From: Campylobacter concisus
Lineage (GTDB): Bacteria; Campylobacterota; Campylobacteria; Campylobacterales; Campylobacteraceae
Direction: 5' to 3'
Assembly: GCF_003048575.1 (NCBI RefSeq)
Contig: NZ_PIRZ01000006.1
Span: 1 to 64,000 of the forward strand
DNA length: 64,000 nucleotides
The position numbers and the translations under genes are program-made. Under the pieces are notes generated by a model. That model had not been told where the DNA came from and ran no database searches. It saw only the letters and a program-made list of their open reading frames with translations. Of the stretch, positions 63,892 to 64,000 are shown piece after piece (position 1 is the first letter of the stretch; every line of letters begins with the position of its first letter).

Positions 63892-64000
63892 TAAAATTTA
63901 TCCTTCATCTGCTCTATTTGTTCTTTTAATACACGTTTTAGCACCTTACCAGTGGCATTTCTAGGCAACTCTTCGGCAAAATAGATACTCTTTGGTATCT
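63891..64000 (-). CDS. Acyl-CoA synthetase (AMP-forming)-like, C-terminal end, partial
   Basis: The last 36 codons of a gene running off the window: IPKSIYFAEELPRNATGKVL, then KRVLKEQIEQMKDKF. LPRNATGKVLKR is the A10 motif of the AMP-binding acyl-CoA synthetase family, with its catalytic Lys. The substrate cannot be known from this part. It ends TAG overlapping the GTG of the AAA+ gene. Confidence 0.75.
   Translation of the reverse strand, partial: IPKSIYFAEELPRNATGKVLKRVLKEQIEQMKDKF

Overview
The window reads as a chromosomal segment of a Campylobacter, most likely a C. concisus-like species. The evidence is gene order: cmeC-cmeB-cmeA-cmeR-ccoG-rpsU-UPF0323-glutathionylspermidine synthase-like-hydroxyacid dehydrogenase-yajQ matches the C. 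jejuni order as I remember it. So do nuoA-N followed by pflA, and the def/clpP/tig/folE/fliI block. Complex I has the two Campylobacter-type small subunits in place of NuoE and NuoF. The species call is an inference.

Layout. 0.2-6.8 kb: RND multidrug efflux operon cmeABC on the minus strand, with a perfect 16-bp CmeR-type operator upstream, but the cmeR repressor gene is frameshifted. 6.9-14.4 kb: ccoG, then rpsU and a conserved plus-strand gene string (DNA-binding protein, lipoprotein, ATP-grasp ligase, dehydrogenase, YajQ, an ankyrin/DUF2314 protein). 14.4-19.2 kb: an AT-rich coiled-coil membrane protein, then a radical SAM protein translationally coupled to a cyclic-peptide-type ABC exporter. 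19.4-35.2 kb: the 14-gene complex I operon and pflA (flagellar motor). 35.7-36.9 kb: eleven tRNA genes on the minus strand behind one strong promoter. 37.4-40.7 kb and 55.0-59.4 kb: a minus-strand housekeeping string, tig-clpP-GGDEF-def-comM-nnr-purN-terC, split in the middle of comM.

The main discovery is what splits comM. A 14,339-bp Tn7-like transposon lies at 40702..55040, bounded by TGT...ACA ends and a 5-bp target duplication ACCTC. Removing it and one duplication copy restores an in-frame 501-aa ComM. The element carries tnsA, tnsB, a short tnsC and a short tniQ at its left end. At its right end, on the opposite strand, lies a likely tnsE homologue with a pentapeptide-repeat gene. Between them sits a six-gene metal-chelate uptake operon: an outer-membrane TonB-receptor barrel that appears to lack a plug, a Tat-exported solute-binding protein, a FecB/BtuF-FecCD-FecE transporter and a SAM methyltransferase. 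The insertion point appears equivalent to the comM site used by AbaR/Tn6022 elements in Acinetobacter.

Right side, 59.5-64 kb: folE, fliI, two tandem small zinc-ribbon membrane proteins, an AAA+ ATPase, and the 3' end of an acyl-CoA synthetase-like gene cut by the window edge.
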